64,000 nucleotides of DNA from assembly GCA_949285455.1 (NCBI GenBank), contig CASDXP010000001.1, positions 184,957-248,956 of the forward strand. The letters are read 5' to 3'. The position numbers and the translations under genes are program-made. Each line of letters starts with the position of its first letter. Position 1 is the first letter of the stretch. The notes beneath the pieces were generated by a model. It had not been told where the DNA came from. It saw only the letters and a list, made by a program, of their open reading frames with translations, and ran no database searches. The DNA is from an uncultured bacterium (GTDB lineage: Bacteria > Bacillota_I > Bacilli_A > RFN20 > CAG-826). Below are positions 26,000-34,804 of the stretch, in pieces.

Positions 26000-27355
26000 T
26001 TAAAACAACCCAATAATGTCTTTAAAGAGCACTACTATCATAAGACCAAATAATAAAATCATTCCAATAGCGGAAATGGTATTTTTAACTTTATTCGGAA
26101 TCTTTTTACGTGTGATACCTTCAAATAAAGTAACAACTAAATGCCAACCATCCAAACCAGGGAATGGTAATAAATTAAAAATGGCTAAGTTACAAGATAT
26201 GACACCCCAATACCAAATATAATAACCAAAACTCATTCCTTGTAGAATAGAAGTTGTCTGAGTAAGAATTGCTATTGGCCCTCCAAGTTGATCATAACCT
26301 TGTCCAACGAGAAGACCTCCAACAGCTCTAAAAAGTAGCGTATTAGCTTCGCACCAATCTTCGCCAGCGGCTCCAAAAGCTTCAGTGAAACTATATCTAA
26401 AAATGTATTCGAGCGTATTAAATCCAATATCTTCGTATTCATATCTATCAGAACTTTTTTCAATAGCTCTTACAGTTATTTCTTTTACTTCTCTTTCAAT
26501 AGGATTACCTTCTAAGTCATAACTTACATAATTTTCTGGATCAAAACTTGAATTGCTAATCCCTTCGTAAATAGTTGGAGTAAAAGTAAATGAGTAATTT
26601 TCACCAATGTAAGAAAAACCAGGATCGCTATTAACTTTCCACGCTGTTTGATCTGTTTTATCGACGCTTAGTAATTGAATAGCGTGATTATAATTTAAAT
26701 TAGTAGTCGTGACCGCACTCGCATTAAAAGCGACGACTACTTTTTCATCCCTTGCAGCACTTTCTTCACTAGCGGGAATATGTAATGTAGCGTCTCCATC
26801 AATGACATATAAACCTGATAATGGGTTAATTTGTTTAATTTCACCTGTCTCAGGATCAGGTTGAGAAACTGTTTCAAAAGTTAAGATATCGTGATTATTA
26901 ATACCAGCTTTTTCTGCAAGTGAATTTGTAGGGATATCGAGAACATTTAAATAATAGGATGATTGGGGGAATGCCGCACAATTGATGAAAAATAGTACGT
27001 ATGCTAGGACAAAATTCATCGCGATGCCTGCACCGAAGATGATGAAACGTTTAGGATGAGAGACTCCTTCTAGACCACGTTCTTTTGGTATGCGAATACC
27101 ATTTTCAATCGTGACGTCTTCGCCATACATTGAACAAAAGCCGCCAAAAGGAACAGCTCTTAACGAAAAATATGTTTCGCCTAATTTACGTTTTTTAGAA
27201 AATAATTTTGGACCCATCCCAATTGCGTATTCTTGTACGTAAACATTGAAAGCTTTCGCAGCTAGAAAATGACCTAATTCGTGAATAGCAATAAGGACGC
27301 CTAAGGATATGATAAAGAGTAAGATAGATAATATCCAAGATAACCACTCTGGCAT
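26000..27355 (-). CDS. rseP: Site-2 intramembrane zinc metalloprotease (RseP/RasP)
   Basis: A 451-residue membrane protease. The zinc site HELGH lies in LIAIHELGHFLAAKAF near residue 25, and the third ligand is in LPFPGLDGWHL near residue 405. Three to four membrane helices flank a large periplasm-side (outside) insert of about 180 residues in place of a compact PDZ domain. It cleaves anti-sigma factors and signal-peptide remnants within the membrane. The start has GGTGGG as ribosome site. Located between dxr and polC, the usual place in Firmicutes. Confidence 0.93.
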   Translation of the reverse strand: MPEWLSWILSILLFIISLGVLIAIHELGHFLAAKAFNVYVQEYAIGMGPKLFSKKRKLGETYFSLRAVPFGGFCSMYGEDVTIENGIRIPKERGLEGVSHPKRFIIFGAGIAMNFVLAYVLFFINCAAFPQSSYYLNVLDIPTNSLAEKAGINNHDILTFETVSQPDPETGEIKQINPLSGLYVIDGDATLHIPASEESAARDEKVVVAFNASAVTTTNLNYNHAIQLLSVDKTDQTAWKVNSDPGFSYIGENYSFTFTPTIYEGISNSSFDPENYVSYDLEGNPIEREVKEITVRAIEKSSDRYEYEDIGFNTLEYIFRYSFTEAFGAAGEDWCEANTLLFRAVGGLLVGQGYDQLGGPIAILTQTTSILQGMSFGYYIWYWGVISCNLAIFNLLPFPGLDGWHLVVTLFEGITRKKIPNKVKNTISAIGMILLFGLMIVVLFKDIIGLF

Positions 27356-27356
27356 A

Positions 27357-28502
27357 TTATAATCCCACCTTTCTTAATACTTTTTCGCGCGTCACTTTAT
27401 CAACTTTTTCTAGATCTTCATAAGTCGGATGTAAAAGAGGCTTATCTTCATCGACAAGCGTTTTTAAGATATTAGTGATATCCTTAAATTTAATTTTATT
27501 TTCTAAAAATAATTGATCTAAAACCTCACTTGCGGCGTTCACTAAAGCCATGCTAGTGCCGCCTTTTTTAAAGGCATTTAAGACGATGTGAAACATAGGA
27601 TATCTTTCATCATCCTTTTTAAAGAAATGTAAATCTTCAAAATTGAAAGGTTTTGGTTCGTAAAGAATCTTTGAATGCCCTTCATACATAGCGTATTGAA
27701 TAAAAGTACGCATATCGCTCGTGCCAAGATGAGCGATGAAGGAATGATCACATAAATTCACTAAGGCATGGATGATACTTTCTTTATGCATCAGAACATT
27801 AATTTGATTTAAATCGAAACCAAATAGATAATGAGCCTCGATAACTTCGTAAGCTTTATTTAATAAAGTTGCACTATCGATAGTAATTTTTGCCCCCATT
27901 TTCCATCTCGGATGATTCAATGCCATCTCGGGAGTTACTTCATCTAATTTATCCATAGGATAATCTCTTAACGCTCCACCGCTACAAGTAATATAAATAT
28001 CTTTTACTTCTTCTTTAGGAATACGCGTCAAAAGATGTTGCATCGCGGCATGCTCAGAATCGATAGGATAAATCTTCGCCTTCGAATTTTTAAGTTCTTT
28101 TAAAACGATTTCTCCACCAACTACTAACGTTTCTTTATTAGATAAAGCTATAATCTTATTTTGCTCGATAGCGATAAGCGATGGTTTTAAACCTGCAAAG
28201 CCTGATAAAGCATTGACGAGTAAATCGTAGTTTAAATTCTCAAGCATCTCCTTAATTGCCTTATTTCCAAGAATAAAAGTAACATTTTTGTAAGTTTCTT
28301 TTATCTTATTGCTAATATCTTTATCCCCACTTATAGCGACACATTCAATACTAGGAAACTTTTCTAAAATAGAAGGGATTAAATCGATGTTATGATGGAC
28401 GCTTATTCCAACCAATTTAAAATCTTCTAGATGATGTAGGATAACATCTAACGTATTTTGTCCGATGGAACCAGATGCACCTAAAAGAATAACTCGTTTC
28501 AT
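27357..28502 (-). CDS. dxr: 1-deoxy-D-xylulose 5-phosphate reductoisomerase
   Basis: A 381-residue enzyme of the MEP isoprenoid route, making 2-C-methyl-erythritol 4-phosphate with NADPH. The NADPH loop is LGASGSIGQNTLD at the N-terminus. Metal and substrate motifs are PIDSEHAAMQ, TCSGGALRD and NHPRWKMGAKITIDSATL. It supplies the isoprenyl units used by the product of uppS two genes downstream in the order cited for Bacillus. It starts 6 bases after cdsA, without a strong ribosome site. Confidence 0.95.
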   Translation of the reverse strand: MKRVILLGASGSIGQNTLDVILHHLEDFKLVGISVHHNIDLIPSILEKFPSIECVAISGDKDISNKIKETYKNVTFILGNKAIKEMLENLNYDLLVNALSGFAGLKPSLIAIEQNKIIALSNKETLVVGGEIVLKELKNSKAKIYPIDSEHAAMQHLLTRIPKEEVKDIYITCSGGALRDYPMDKLDEVTPEMALNHPRWKMGAKITIDSATLLNKAYEVIEAHYLFGFDLNQINVLMHKESIIHALVNLCDHSFIAHLGTSDMRTFIQYAMYEGHSKILYEPKPFNFEDLHFFKKDDERYPMFHIVLNAFKKGGTSMALVNAASEVLDQLFLENKIKFKDITNILKTLVDEDKPLLHPTYEDLEKVDKVTREKVLRKVGL

Positions 28503-28508
28503 AACTAC

Positions 28509-29531
28509 TTAAATAATTTGCCCTGTCGCTAATAAAATTTGATAGGTAGAGGCCACGATGATTGCGCTTCCGAGTAGACAGAAGATAACCGAATCTAATC
28601 GATCGACGAAACCGCCATGTCCTGGTAATAAATTAGAAAAATCTTTAAGATTGAAATGTCTTTTTACTAAAGAGAAGAATAAATCTCCGATGACTGCTAA
28701 AAGAGCATTCAAAACAGAGATGATAAGAATGATGTACCAATGTGATAAATCTAAGAAGGGTAACACTGGTTGATCAAAATAAGCCATCGTCAGAGCAAAA
28801 GACACCGAAATAGCGATGCTAAAGAATAAGCCACCAGCAAATCCTTCCCAAGTTTTCTTTGGCGAAATGGTAGGATTCATCGGATGCTTACCAAATAAGA
28901 TACCGATAAAATAAGCACCAGTGTCATTCATAAAGACACCTAACAAGATATAAATTATAAGGGTAGAACTTGAAAAATAGCGATACCCAGCATCGATAGT
29001 TTGCTGAGGATTATAAACTTCAAATAAATAAATTGGTAAATTTCTCAAATAGATGGCAGCCTGCATACCCATCGCTAATAAAAGAGACATAGTAAATAGA
29101 TAAAAAATATCATCTAAACTCACCTTCGCAGTAAAAATAGAGATGACAAAATAGATGAATAAAGCAAAGAATGAGCAAGCCGCGGAAAGCATCACTTGCG
29201 GTAAGCAAAAAGCGGTCGCTAAAGTTAGAGCTTCATCAGTGAATAAAGGAACGTAAATAAAACCAAAATAACAAGTGACGAAAACGAGTAAATAAGTTAA
29301 GACATAAATCGCAATAGGAAAAGATTTACGCGGTGCACGAATAATTTCAAAAGTCGCTAAAGCCATCAAAATAGACACGATAGCGAAAAAAGCCCAATCG
29401 CCAACAAACATGCACGGAATGACGATAGATAGACCGATGAAAGCTGTCACGATGCGTACCCAAATGGATTTCTTCGTTTGAGAACTTAATTCATTCGTTT
29501 CAATATGTAGAAATTTTTTCTTATTTCTCAT
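28509..29531 (-). CDS. cdsA: Phosphatidate cytidylyltransferase
   Basis: A 340-residue membrane enzyme that makes CDP-diacylglycerol from phosphatidate and CTP. About eight membrane segments are visible. The family signature is in the C-terminal third: SPKKTWEGFAGG, then KDFSNLLPGHGGFVDRLDSV. The first 20 residues are a basic cytosolic lead longer than usual. GGAGG precedes ATG 29531, and the start lies inside the 3' end of uppS (11-base overlap). Confidence 0.94.
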   Translation of the reverse strand: MRNKKKFLHIETNELSSQTKKSIWVRIVTAFIGLSIVIPCMFVGDWAFFAIVSILMALATFEIIRAPRKSFPIAIYVLTYLLVFVTCYFGFIYVPLFTDEALTLATAFCLPQVMLSAACSFFALFIYFVISIFTAKVSLDDIFYLFTMSLLLAMGMQAAIYLRNLPIYLFEVYNPQQTIDAGYRYFSSSTLIIYILLGVFMNDTGAYFIGILFGKHPMNPTISPKKTWEGFAGGLFFSIAISVSFALTMAYFDQPVLPFLDLSHWYIILIISVLNALLAVIGDLFFSLVKRHFNLKDFSNLLPGHGGFVDRLDSVIFCLLGSAIIVASTYQILLATGQII

Positions 29532-30246
29532 CTAAACCTCCAAATCTTCGATGACGAGATTTAAAATCTTCTAGACATTTTCTAAAATCATCTTTAAAAA
29601 AACTTGGCCAGTAAGTTTTAACGAACATCAACTCTGCGTAAGTGGCTTGATAGGGTAAAAAGTTCGACGTTCTTTGATCCCCACCTGTACGAATAAGCAA
29701 ATCGACATCAGGGAGGTCATGCGTATATAAATATTTTTTAAAAATATTTTCATCTAAATTATCAATTTCTATCTTTCGATCTAAAACATCTTTTGCAAAC
29801 ATTTTCGCAGCATGAACAATTTCATCTCTTCCACCATAATTAAGGCAAAGATTGAAGAAATATCGATCGTTATTTTTTGTCCTCTCAATAGCCTCACTTA
29901 TCGTCTTTTGTGTCTTAAGAGGTAATTTTGTTACATCACCGGAGACGAGAACTTTGACATTATCTTTAATTAAAGTATCAATTTCTCTTTTGAAAAATTG
30001 TTCAAGATAATTGAAAAGGTGACGTATTTCAGCTTTAGGCCTTTTCCAATTTTCAGTCGAAAAAGCATATAAAGACATAACCGAAATATTTTCTTCTTTG
30101 ATGACGTCGAATATTTCGATGATACGATTGCAACCTTCTTTATGGCCTAGATGACGTGGCAAATGTCTTTCTTTCGCCCACCTGCCATTCCCATCCATGA
30201 TGAAGGCGACATGTCTTAAATGTTCATTCGTTGGATATTTATTCAT
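29521..30246 (-). CDS. uppS: Undecaprenyl diphosphate synthase
   Basis: A 241-residue cis-prenyltransferase. It contains the catalytic Asp in FIMDGNGRWAKERHLPR, and the conserved SLYAFSTENWKRP and LLIRTGGDQRTSNFLPYQ motifs. It produces the C55 lipid carrier for wall or surface glycans. The gene has no ribosome site. A full promoter places its -10 box 6 bases before the ATG, so the mRNA is probably leaderless. It starts a fresh transcript after the frr terminator. Confidence 0.96.
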   Translation of the reverse strand: MNKYPTNEHLRHVAFIMDGNGRWAKERHLPRHLGHKEGCNRIIEIFDVIKEENISVMSLYAFSTENWKRPKAEIRHLFNYLEQFFKREIDTLIKDNVKVLVSGDVTKLPLKTQKTISEAIERTKNNDRYFFNLCLNYGGRDEIVHAAKMFAKDVLDRKIEIDNLDENIFKKYLYTHDLPDVDLLIRTGGDQRTSNFLPYQATYAELMFVKTYWPSFFKDDFRKCLEDFKSRHRRFGGLDEK

Positions 30247-30252
30247 ATATAT

Positions 30253-30281
30253 AGTATATATGTTAGATGAGTTTATAACAA
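30253..30281 (-). promoter_or_regulatory. uppS promoter placing the start codon at +1
   Basis: On the minus strand, TTGTTA (30276-30281), a 17-base spacer, TATACT (30253-30258), then ATATAT and ATG 30246. The distance allows transcription to begin on the A of the ATG. The -35 overlaps the T tract of the frr terminator. Confidence 0.75.
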
Positions 30282-30308
30282 TAAAAAAAGCGACCTAAAA
30301 GGCCGCTT
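30277..30308 (-). terminator. Terminator after frr
   Basis: On the minus strand, AAGCGGCC pairs with GGTCGCTT (one G:U) around TTTTA, followed by TTTTTATT. It separates frr from uppS. Confidence 0.85.
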
Positions 30309-30331
30309 TTAAATCTAACTTAGAGCAAAAA

Positions 30332-30877
30332 TTAAATTTGCATAATTTCTTGTTCTTTAGCTTTTAAGATGTTTTCGATTTCTACACTCATGTCATCCGT
30401 CACTTTTTGAATGTCGGCTTCGATGCGGCGTTTAAGATCATCCGAATAATCTTCAGAATCTTTAATATAATCGATGTAATCTCTTCTCACATTTCTAATC
30501 GCAACACGTGCTTCTTCACCATATTTTCTTGAAACTTTTACAAGTTCGCGACGCCTATCTTCAGTTAGAGGAGGGAAAATTAAACGCACCAAAGTACCCT
30601 CATTTTGCGGATTTATTCCAATATCTGAAGCATTAATTGCTGTAACGATAGCCTTCAAATCATTCTTATCGTAAGGTTTGATAAGCAATTGTCTTGGTTC
30701 CGGAACAGTGATGCTTGCAATGTCTTTTAAAGGAATCTTATCGCCATAATAATCGACTTGAATCGTGTCGAGAAGCATAGCGTTAGCCCTGCCTGTACGA
30801 AGTGTCGAAAGTTGTGTCCTTAAGTTAGAGATAGTCTTTTCCATCCCTTTTTTGGCTTCAAGTGCTAATTCATCCAT
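30332..30877 (-). CDS. frr: Ribosome recycling factor
   Basis: A 181-residue protein, close to the usual 185. It has the three-helix bundle motif LRTGRANAMLLD and the GTLVRLIFPPLTEDRRRELVK stretch. It splits post-termination ribosomes with EF-G. AAGGAG lies 8 bases before ATG 30877. It follows pyrH by 6 bases, in the conserved tsf-pyrH-frr order. Confidence 0.97.
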   Translation of the reverse strand: MDELALEAKKGMEKTISNLRTQLSTLRTGRANAMLLDTIQVDYYGDKIPLKDIASITVPEPRQLLIKPYDKNDLKAIVTAINASDIGINPQNEGTLVRLIFPPLTEDRRRELVKVSRKYGEEARVAIRNVRRDYIDYIKDSEDYSDDLKRRIEADIQKVTDDMSVEIENILKAKEQEIMQI

Positions 30878-30883
30878 ATATGT

Positions 30884-31606
30884 TTACTCCTTTGTGATGG
30901 TCGTACCAATATCTTCGCCAGAAAGAACTTTAAGCATGTTACCTTTTTTCATTGCGAAGACGCGAATAGCGACATCTTGGTTAGAAATTAAGCTGGCCGC
31001 TGTTTGATCCATCACCTTTAAATTTTTATCTATAAGTTCCTTATATGTCAAGTGCGGAATGAATTTTGCTTCTTTGTCGAGGCGAGGATCAGAAGAGTAG
31101 ACACCATCCACACCATTCTTGGCCATAAGTATAACTTCAGCTCCTATTTCCATCGCTCGTAAAGCGGCAGTTGTATCGGTTGTAAAATAAGGATTACCAG
31201 TTCCACCTGCGAATATGACAAGTCGACCTTTTTCTAGATGTCTAATCGCTCTTTTACGAATGTAACGCTCGGCGACAGAAGGCACATCGATACTAGTCAT
31301 GACACGCGTAGCAACGCCGACGTTATCAAGTGCACTTTGCAAGGCTAAAGCATTGATAATCGTCCCCAGCATCCCCATGTAATCAGCCGTCGCTCTTTCG
31401 ATGCCAATTTCATTAGCGAATACACCTCGCCAAATATTACCTGCCCCGACGACAATAGCAATTTGAATGTCTGGATGAGCGGTGTAAATTTCTTTAATTT
31501 CTAAGGCAGTTTCTTCAAGTTTTAACGCATCTAAAATATGGTCATCTTTTCGTCCACTACGCAAAGCCTCACCGCTAATTTTGATAAGAACACGTGAATA
31601 AGTCAT
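30884..31606 (-). CDS. pyrH: UMP kinase
   Basis: A 240-residue protein. I start at ATG 31606 (MTYSRVLIKISGEAL), 4 bases after AGGAGG. A longer frame to 31633 runs through the upstream terminator hairpin. Motifs are KISGEAL, VGAGNIWRG, FAGGTGNPYFTTDTTAALRA and KNGVDGVYSSDP. It phosphorylates UMP to UDP. It comes directly after the tsf terminator, so its level probably depends on readthrough. Confidence 0.96.
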   Translation of the reverse strand: MTYSRVLIKISGEALRSGRKDDHILDALKLEETALEIKEIYTAHPDIQIAIVVGAGNIWRGVFANEIGIERATADYMGMLGTIINALALQSALDNVGVATRVMTSIDVPSVAERYIRKRAIRHLEKGRLVIFAGGTGNPYFTTDTTAALRAMEIGAEVILMAKNGVDGVYSSDPRLDKEAKFIPHLTYKELIDKNLKVMDQTAASLISNQDVAIRVFAMKKGNMLKVLSGEDIGTTITKE

Positions 31607-31613
31607 AGCTCCT

Positions 31614-31646
31614 CCTTTTAAAAAAAGAAACACATAAAGTGTTTCT
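31614..31646 (-). terminator. Terminator after tsf
   Basis: GAAACAC (31627-31633) pairs with GTGTTTC (31639-31645). On the minus strand it is followed by TTTTTT. The T run merges with the pyrH ribosome site, which suggests partial readthrough. Confidence 0.8.
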
Positions 31647-31657
31647 TTCTTTTGACA

Positions 31658-32536
31658 TTATTTCATTTCTTTCATAACTTCTTCAGCGAAGTTATCAACT
31701 CTTTTTTCTAAGCCTTCACCAACTTGGTAACGGATGAAGGATTTAATTTTGATGCCCTTGTTTTTAAGAATTGTTTCAACTTTACTTTCGCCATCGAGAA
31801 GATAAGTTTGATCGAAGAGTGTTTGTTCAGAAAGAGCTTTCTTCACTTTGCCTTCGACAATCTTCTCTAAGACTGGTAAGGGCTTACCTTGAAGCTTTTC
31901 ATCTTTTTTAGAAGCTTCGAGTTGAATCGTCTTCTCGTGTTCGATGACGCTCGCTGGAACATCACTTTCAGCAATGTAGATAGGTGAATTAGCGGCTATG
32001 TGCATCGCTAAACCTTTTTCAAGTTCAGCATCTTCTTTATCTAAGACGACTAAAGTTGAAATCTTTCCACCCATATGGATGTAAGTTCCAACGCCTTCAC
32101 CGGCATTATAAGTAACGATTTGGAATCTTCTTAAATCAAGTTTTTCACCAATCTTCACAGAAGCATCGATGAATAAATCTTTGGTGAGTTCTTTCGCAGC
32201 TTCTAAATCAGCTGGTTTTTCTTCTAGTAAGAGCGAAGAGACGCTCATCACTAAATCTTTGAAAGCATCACCGCGGGCCACGAAGTCCGTTTCGCAGTTC
32301 ACTTCTAAGATAATTGCTTCTCTTTTATCTTTTTCATTTAAGACGGTTGTAAGACCTTCTGCAGCAATACGAGAAGCTTTTTTCACAGCTTTAGCAATAC
32401 CTTTTTCTCTAAGCCAATCGCAGGCTTTTTCGACATCCATATTGTTTTCTTCTAAAGCTTTTTTGCAGTCCATCATGCCCGCACCAGTGCGTTCACGGAG
32501 AACTTTAATTAATTCGATCATGTTTTGGCTAGCCAT
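31658..32536 (-). CDS. tsf: Elongation factor Ts
   Basis: A 292-residue nucleotide-exchange factor for EF-Tu. The N-terminal UBA-like domain with LRERTGAGMMDCKKAL is followed by the core EVNCETDFVARGDAF and IHMGGKISTLV. It starts 5 bases after the rpsB stop and is translated from the same mRNA. Confidence 0.97.
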   Translation of the reverse strand: MASQNMIELIKVLRERTGAGMMDCKKALEENNMDVEKACDWLREKGIAKAVKKASRIAAEGLTTVLNEKDKREAIILEVNCETDFVARGDAFKDLVMSVSSLLLEEKPADLEAAKELTKDLFIDASVKIGEKLDLRRFQIVTYNAGEGVGTYIHMGGKISTLVVLDKEDAELEKGLAMHIAANSPIYIAESDVPASVIEHEKTIQLEASKKDEKLQGKPLPVLEKIVEGKVKKALSEQTLFDQTYLLDGESKVETILKNKGIKIKSFIRYQVGEGLEKRVDNFAEEVMKEMK

Positions 32537-32541
32537 AATGA

Positions 32542-33657
32542 TTATTCTTGCTCCTTTACTTCTTCGGCTGGCTTTTCTTCAACTTTTTCAGCCGTTTTTT
32601 TCGCTCTAGGTTTTTTGACAGGTTTTTCTTCTACGACAGTTTTTGCTTCTTCAGCAACAACTTCTTCTTCAGCCAGCTTTTCTTCAACTTTTTCAGCCGT
32701 TTCTTTCTTTACTTGTTCTTTTCTATTACGTTCTCTTAAAGCCTTTTCTTGTGCTTCTCTTTTCGCTTTCTTTTGGGCGCGAATAGCCGCAATTCGTTCA
32801 GCTGTTTCCTTATCGATTTGTTTGATGGCATCTTCCATCGTCTTTTCATCACCTTCGACTTTTTGGAAAGCATACATTGGCACGCCACCCTTAGATTCGA
32901 CGACTGCATCAGCAAGAATACCAACGAGTAATTTGATAGCTTTAACTGCATCATCATTACCTGGAATTGGATAATCTAATAAATCTGGATCAGCATTCGT
33001 ATCGATGATACCAAAGACTGGGATTCTTAATTTGTGCGCTTCAGTGATAGCGTTATGATCCATCTCAGGGTCTAAGACCACGACAGCATCAGGAAGCTTG
33101 CGCATTTCTTTAATGCCATTTAAATTGAATGTAAGTTTTGCTAAAGTTTTACGAACTTTCGTCGCTTCTTTCTTATTGCGAAGATCGAGCATACCTTCTT
33201 GTTCATTACGTTCAAGTTCACGTAGATAACGTACACGTTGTTGAATCGTTTTGAAGTTTGTTAGCGTTCCGCCTAACCAACGGTTAGTGACATAAAAAGA
33301 ACCAGAACGAAGTGCTTCTTCCATGACAATTTCTTGGCCTTGCTTTTTCGTTCCGACGAATAAGACTTTACCACCCTTGTCGACGATAGCTTTAAGAGCT
33401 TCATAAGCAGAAGTTAAGCAATCGATCGTCTTCGCGAGGTCGATAATGTAGATATTATTGCGTTGAGAATAGATGTATTTTCCCATCTTTGGATTCCAAC
33501 GACGAGTGGGGTGACCAAAATGAACACCTGCTTCAAGTAGAGCGTTCATGCTCACAAGTTTGGCATCTGGATCACGTTCGAAGACCGCTGCCATCGTTTC
33601 TTCGACGGGTAGAGTTTCTTGAGTTTCTACCGCCTCAATTTTTGTTTCTTCACTCAT
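32542..33657 (-). CDS. rpsB: Ribosomal protein S2 with N- and C-terminal extensions
   Basis: A 371-residue protein; typical S2 is about 240-260. The core starts near residue 37 (MNALLEAGVHFGHPTRRWNPKM) and includes FVGTKKQGQE, VTNRWLGGTLTNF and FGIIDTNADP. Before it is an acidic 36-residue lead. After residue 275 follows a highly charged Lys/Glu/Ala tail with an internal duplication (AEKVEEKLAEE and AEKVEEKPAEE). I chose ATG 33657, placed 6 bases after GGAGGC; an in-frame ATG at 33711 lies in the structured leader. It is a 30S subunit protein. Confidence 0.95.
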   Translation of the reverse strand: MSEETKIEAVETQETLPVEETMAAVFERDPDAKLVSMNALLEAGVHFGHPTRRWNPKMGKYIYSQRNNIYIIDLAKTIDCLTSAYEALKAIVDKGGKVLFVGTKKQGQEIVMEEALRSGSFYVTNRWLGGTLTNFKTIQQRVRYLRELERNEQEGMLDLRNKKEATKVRKTLAKLTFNLNGIKEMRKLPDAVVVLDPEMDHNAITEAHKLRIPVFGIIDTNADPDLLDYPIPGNDDAVKAIKLLVGILADAVVESKGGVPMYAFQKVEGDEKTMEDAIKQIDKETAERIAAIRAQKKAKREAQEKALRERNRKEQVKKETAEKVEEKLAEEEVVAEEAKTVVEEKPVKKPRAKKTAEKVEEKPAEEVKEQE

Positions 33658-33762
33658 ATAAGAGCCTCCATTTGTTATTCCTCCAATGGTTCGAACATCA
33701 TCCCTAGACAAAGTCTAGACTCGGAGTATGAATTCCCATTGTGTGTATTTGCACAGGCGTGC
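33658..33762 (-). promoter_or_regulatory. rpsB leader RNA with hairpin and a possible 5-codon leader peptide
   Basis: About 105 bases between the predicted start and ATG 33657. It contains the tight hairpin CTAGAC-TTT-GTCTAG (about 33705-33719) and a GCAC..GTGC stem near the 5' end. Near the end is an extra ribosome site (GGAGG) followed by ATG GAG GCT CTT ATA TGA, whose stop overlaps the rpsB ATG. Autoregulatory leaders for S2 are known in several bacteria; which class this belongs to I cannot tell. Confidence 0.5.
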
Positions 33763-33768
33763 TTTAAA

Positions 33769-33777
33769 ATAATAGCA
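33769..33777 (-). promoter_or_regulatory. Extended -10 promoter of rpsB-tsf
   Basis: TGC-TATTAT on the minus strand is an extended -10 element. The -35 region is a weak T-rich stretch (TTTTTA) 17 bases upstream. Confidence 0.55.
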
Positions 33778-33818
33778 TAAAAAGTAATTAATAAAAACAT
33801 TTTTTAATCGTCTGTATT

Positions 33819-33870
33819 ATGCATGCATGCTTGCTTGCACGCGATAATATGCTTGCTTACTTGCACACGC
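33819..33870. repeat. Short-period TTGC/ATGC repeat between xerC and rpsB
   Basis: Two direct copies, ATGCTTGCTTGCACGC (33827-33842) and ATGCTTGCTTACTTGCACACGC (33849-33870), made of four-base units. GCATGCATGC precedes them. The tract is gene-free and unlike the AT-rich spacers elsewhere in the window. Confidence 0.7.
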
Positions 33871-33883
33871 AAAGAAGTTATAA

Positions 33884-34804
33884 CTACTTATCAACTTTCT
33901 TTTTCGCTCTTGGATGAAATGTACGATACTGTTGCGTGATCGTTTTTTGTGACACATGAGTGTAAATTTGTGTCGTATTAATTGATTCGTGACCTAACAA
34001 ATCTTGAATGAGGCGTAAATCCGCTCCTCGTTCTAGTAACGCAGTTGCAAAACTATGCCTTAATTTATGCGGATGTAAATCGAAATAATGATGCGTCTTA
34101 TTCTCATATTTTTTTAAGATAAATTCTACGGAACGAGAATCTAATGGTTTTCCTCGATACGATAAGAAAACTGTATTCGTCGGAGGAGCTTTATCTTTCG
34201 ATGACAAAAGTGGTCGAAATTCTTTGATGTAATATTCTAATCTATCTCGACATTTTTTAGAGAAAGGCACGAGTCGTTCTTTATTACCTTTACCGAAAAT
34301 ATGTAAGATACGATTTTCAAAATCGATGTCTTGTAGTTTTAGATTAGTAAGTTCGCTCACACGAATGCCAGTCGTCGCTAATGTGAAGATGATAGCCTCG
34401 TCACGTTCAGAAAGATAATATTTCACAAATTTTTCTTCATTCAACAAATCTTCTACTTGATCTTGACTTAATATCTTTGGATAACGAATGCTCGCTTTGG
34501 GAGCGTCGACGAAGACGAAAGGATTAATTGAAGTATATTTCGCTCCGACTAGAAATGAGTAATATCTTCTAAGGGCGACGACACGTCTACGTAATGTAGC
34601 TTTAGATAAACCAGATAAAATTTGTTCTTCTAAGAAATCGCGTATATTTTGTACGCTAACATCATCGAAAAGAATGTTGTGTTTCGCTAAAAATTCATGA
34701 AAAATCGATACGTCGATGCGATAAGATGCAATCGTTCGAGGAGAATATAATTTCTCATATTGAAGATACAATAAAAATTCGTGTAACGCTTTATTCATGT
34801 TCAA
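33884..34804 (-). CDS. xerC: Tyrosine recombinase XerC
   Basis: A 306-residue site-specific recombinase that resolves chromosome dimers at dif. The N-terminal SAM-like DNA-binding domain is at 1-90. Catalytic residues are all present: Arg148 (ATTGIRVSEL), Lys172 (GKGNKER), His246 and Arg249 (HKLR), His272 (LGHESI) and nucleophile Tyr281 (IYTH). It overlaps the end of trmFO by 14 bases. The context (trmFO-xerC) is that of chromosomal XerC, not of a phage or transposon integrase. Confidence 0.93.
   Translation of the reverse strand: MNMNKALHEFLLYLQYEKLYSPRTIASYRIDVSIFHEFLAKHNILFDDVSVQNIRDFLEEQILSGLSKATLRRRVVALRRYYSFLVGAKYTSINPFVFVDAPKASIRYPKILSQDQVEDLLNEEKFVKYYLSERDEAIIFTLATTGIRVSELTNLKLQDIDFENRILHIFGKGNKERLVPFSKKCRDRLEYYIKEFRPLLSSKDKAPPTNTVFLSYRGKPLDSRSVEFILKKYENKTHHYFDLHPHKLRHSFATALLERGADLRLIQDLLGHESINTTQIYTHVSQKTITQQYRTFHPRAKKKVDK

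Noticed and set aside
33819..33870. TTGC repeat tract considered as a degenerate CRISPR or integration site.
   Set aside because: The units are only four bases and there are no spacers. XerC here sits in its chromosomal housekeeping context.
33884..34804. Tyrosine recombinase considered as a phage or transposon integrase.
   Set aside because: Length, domains and the trmFO-xerC-rpsB order match chromosomal XerC. No phage genes or attachment-site duplication nearby.
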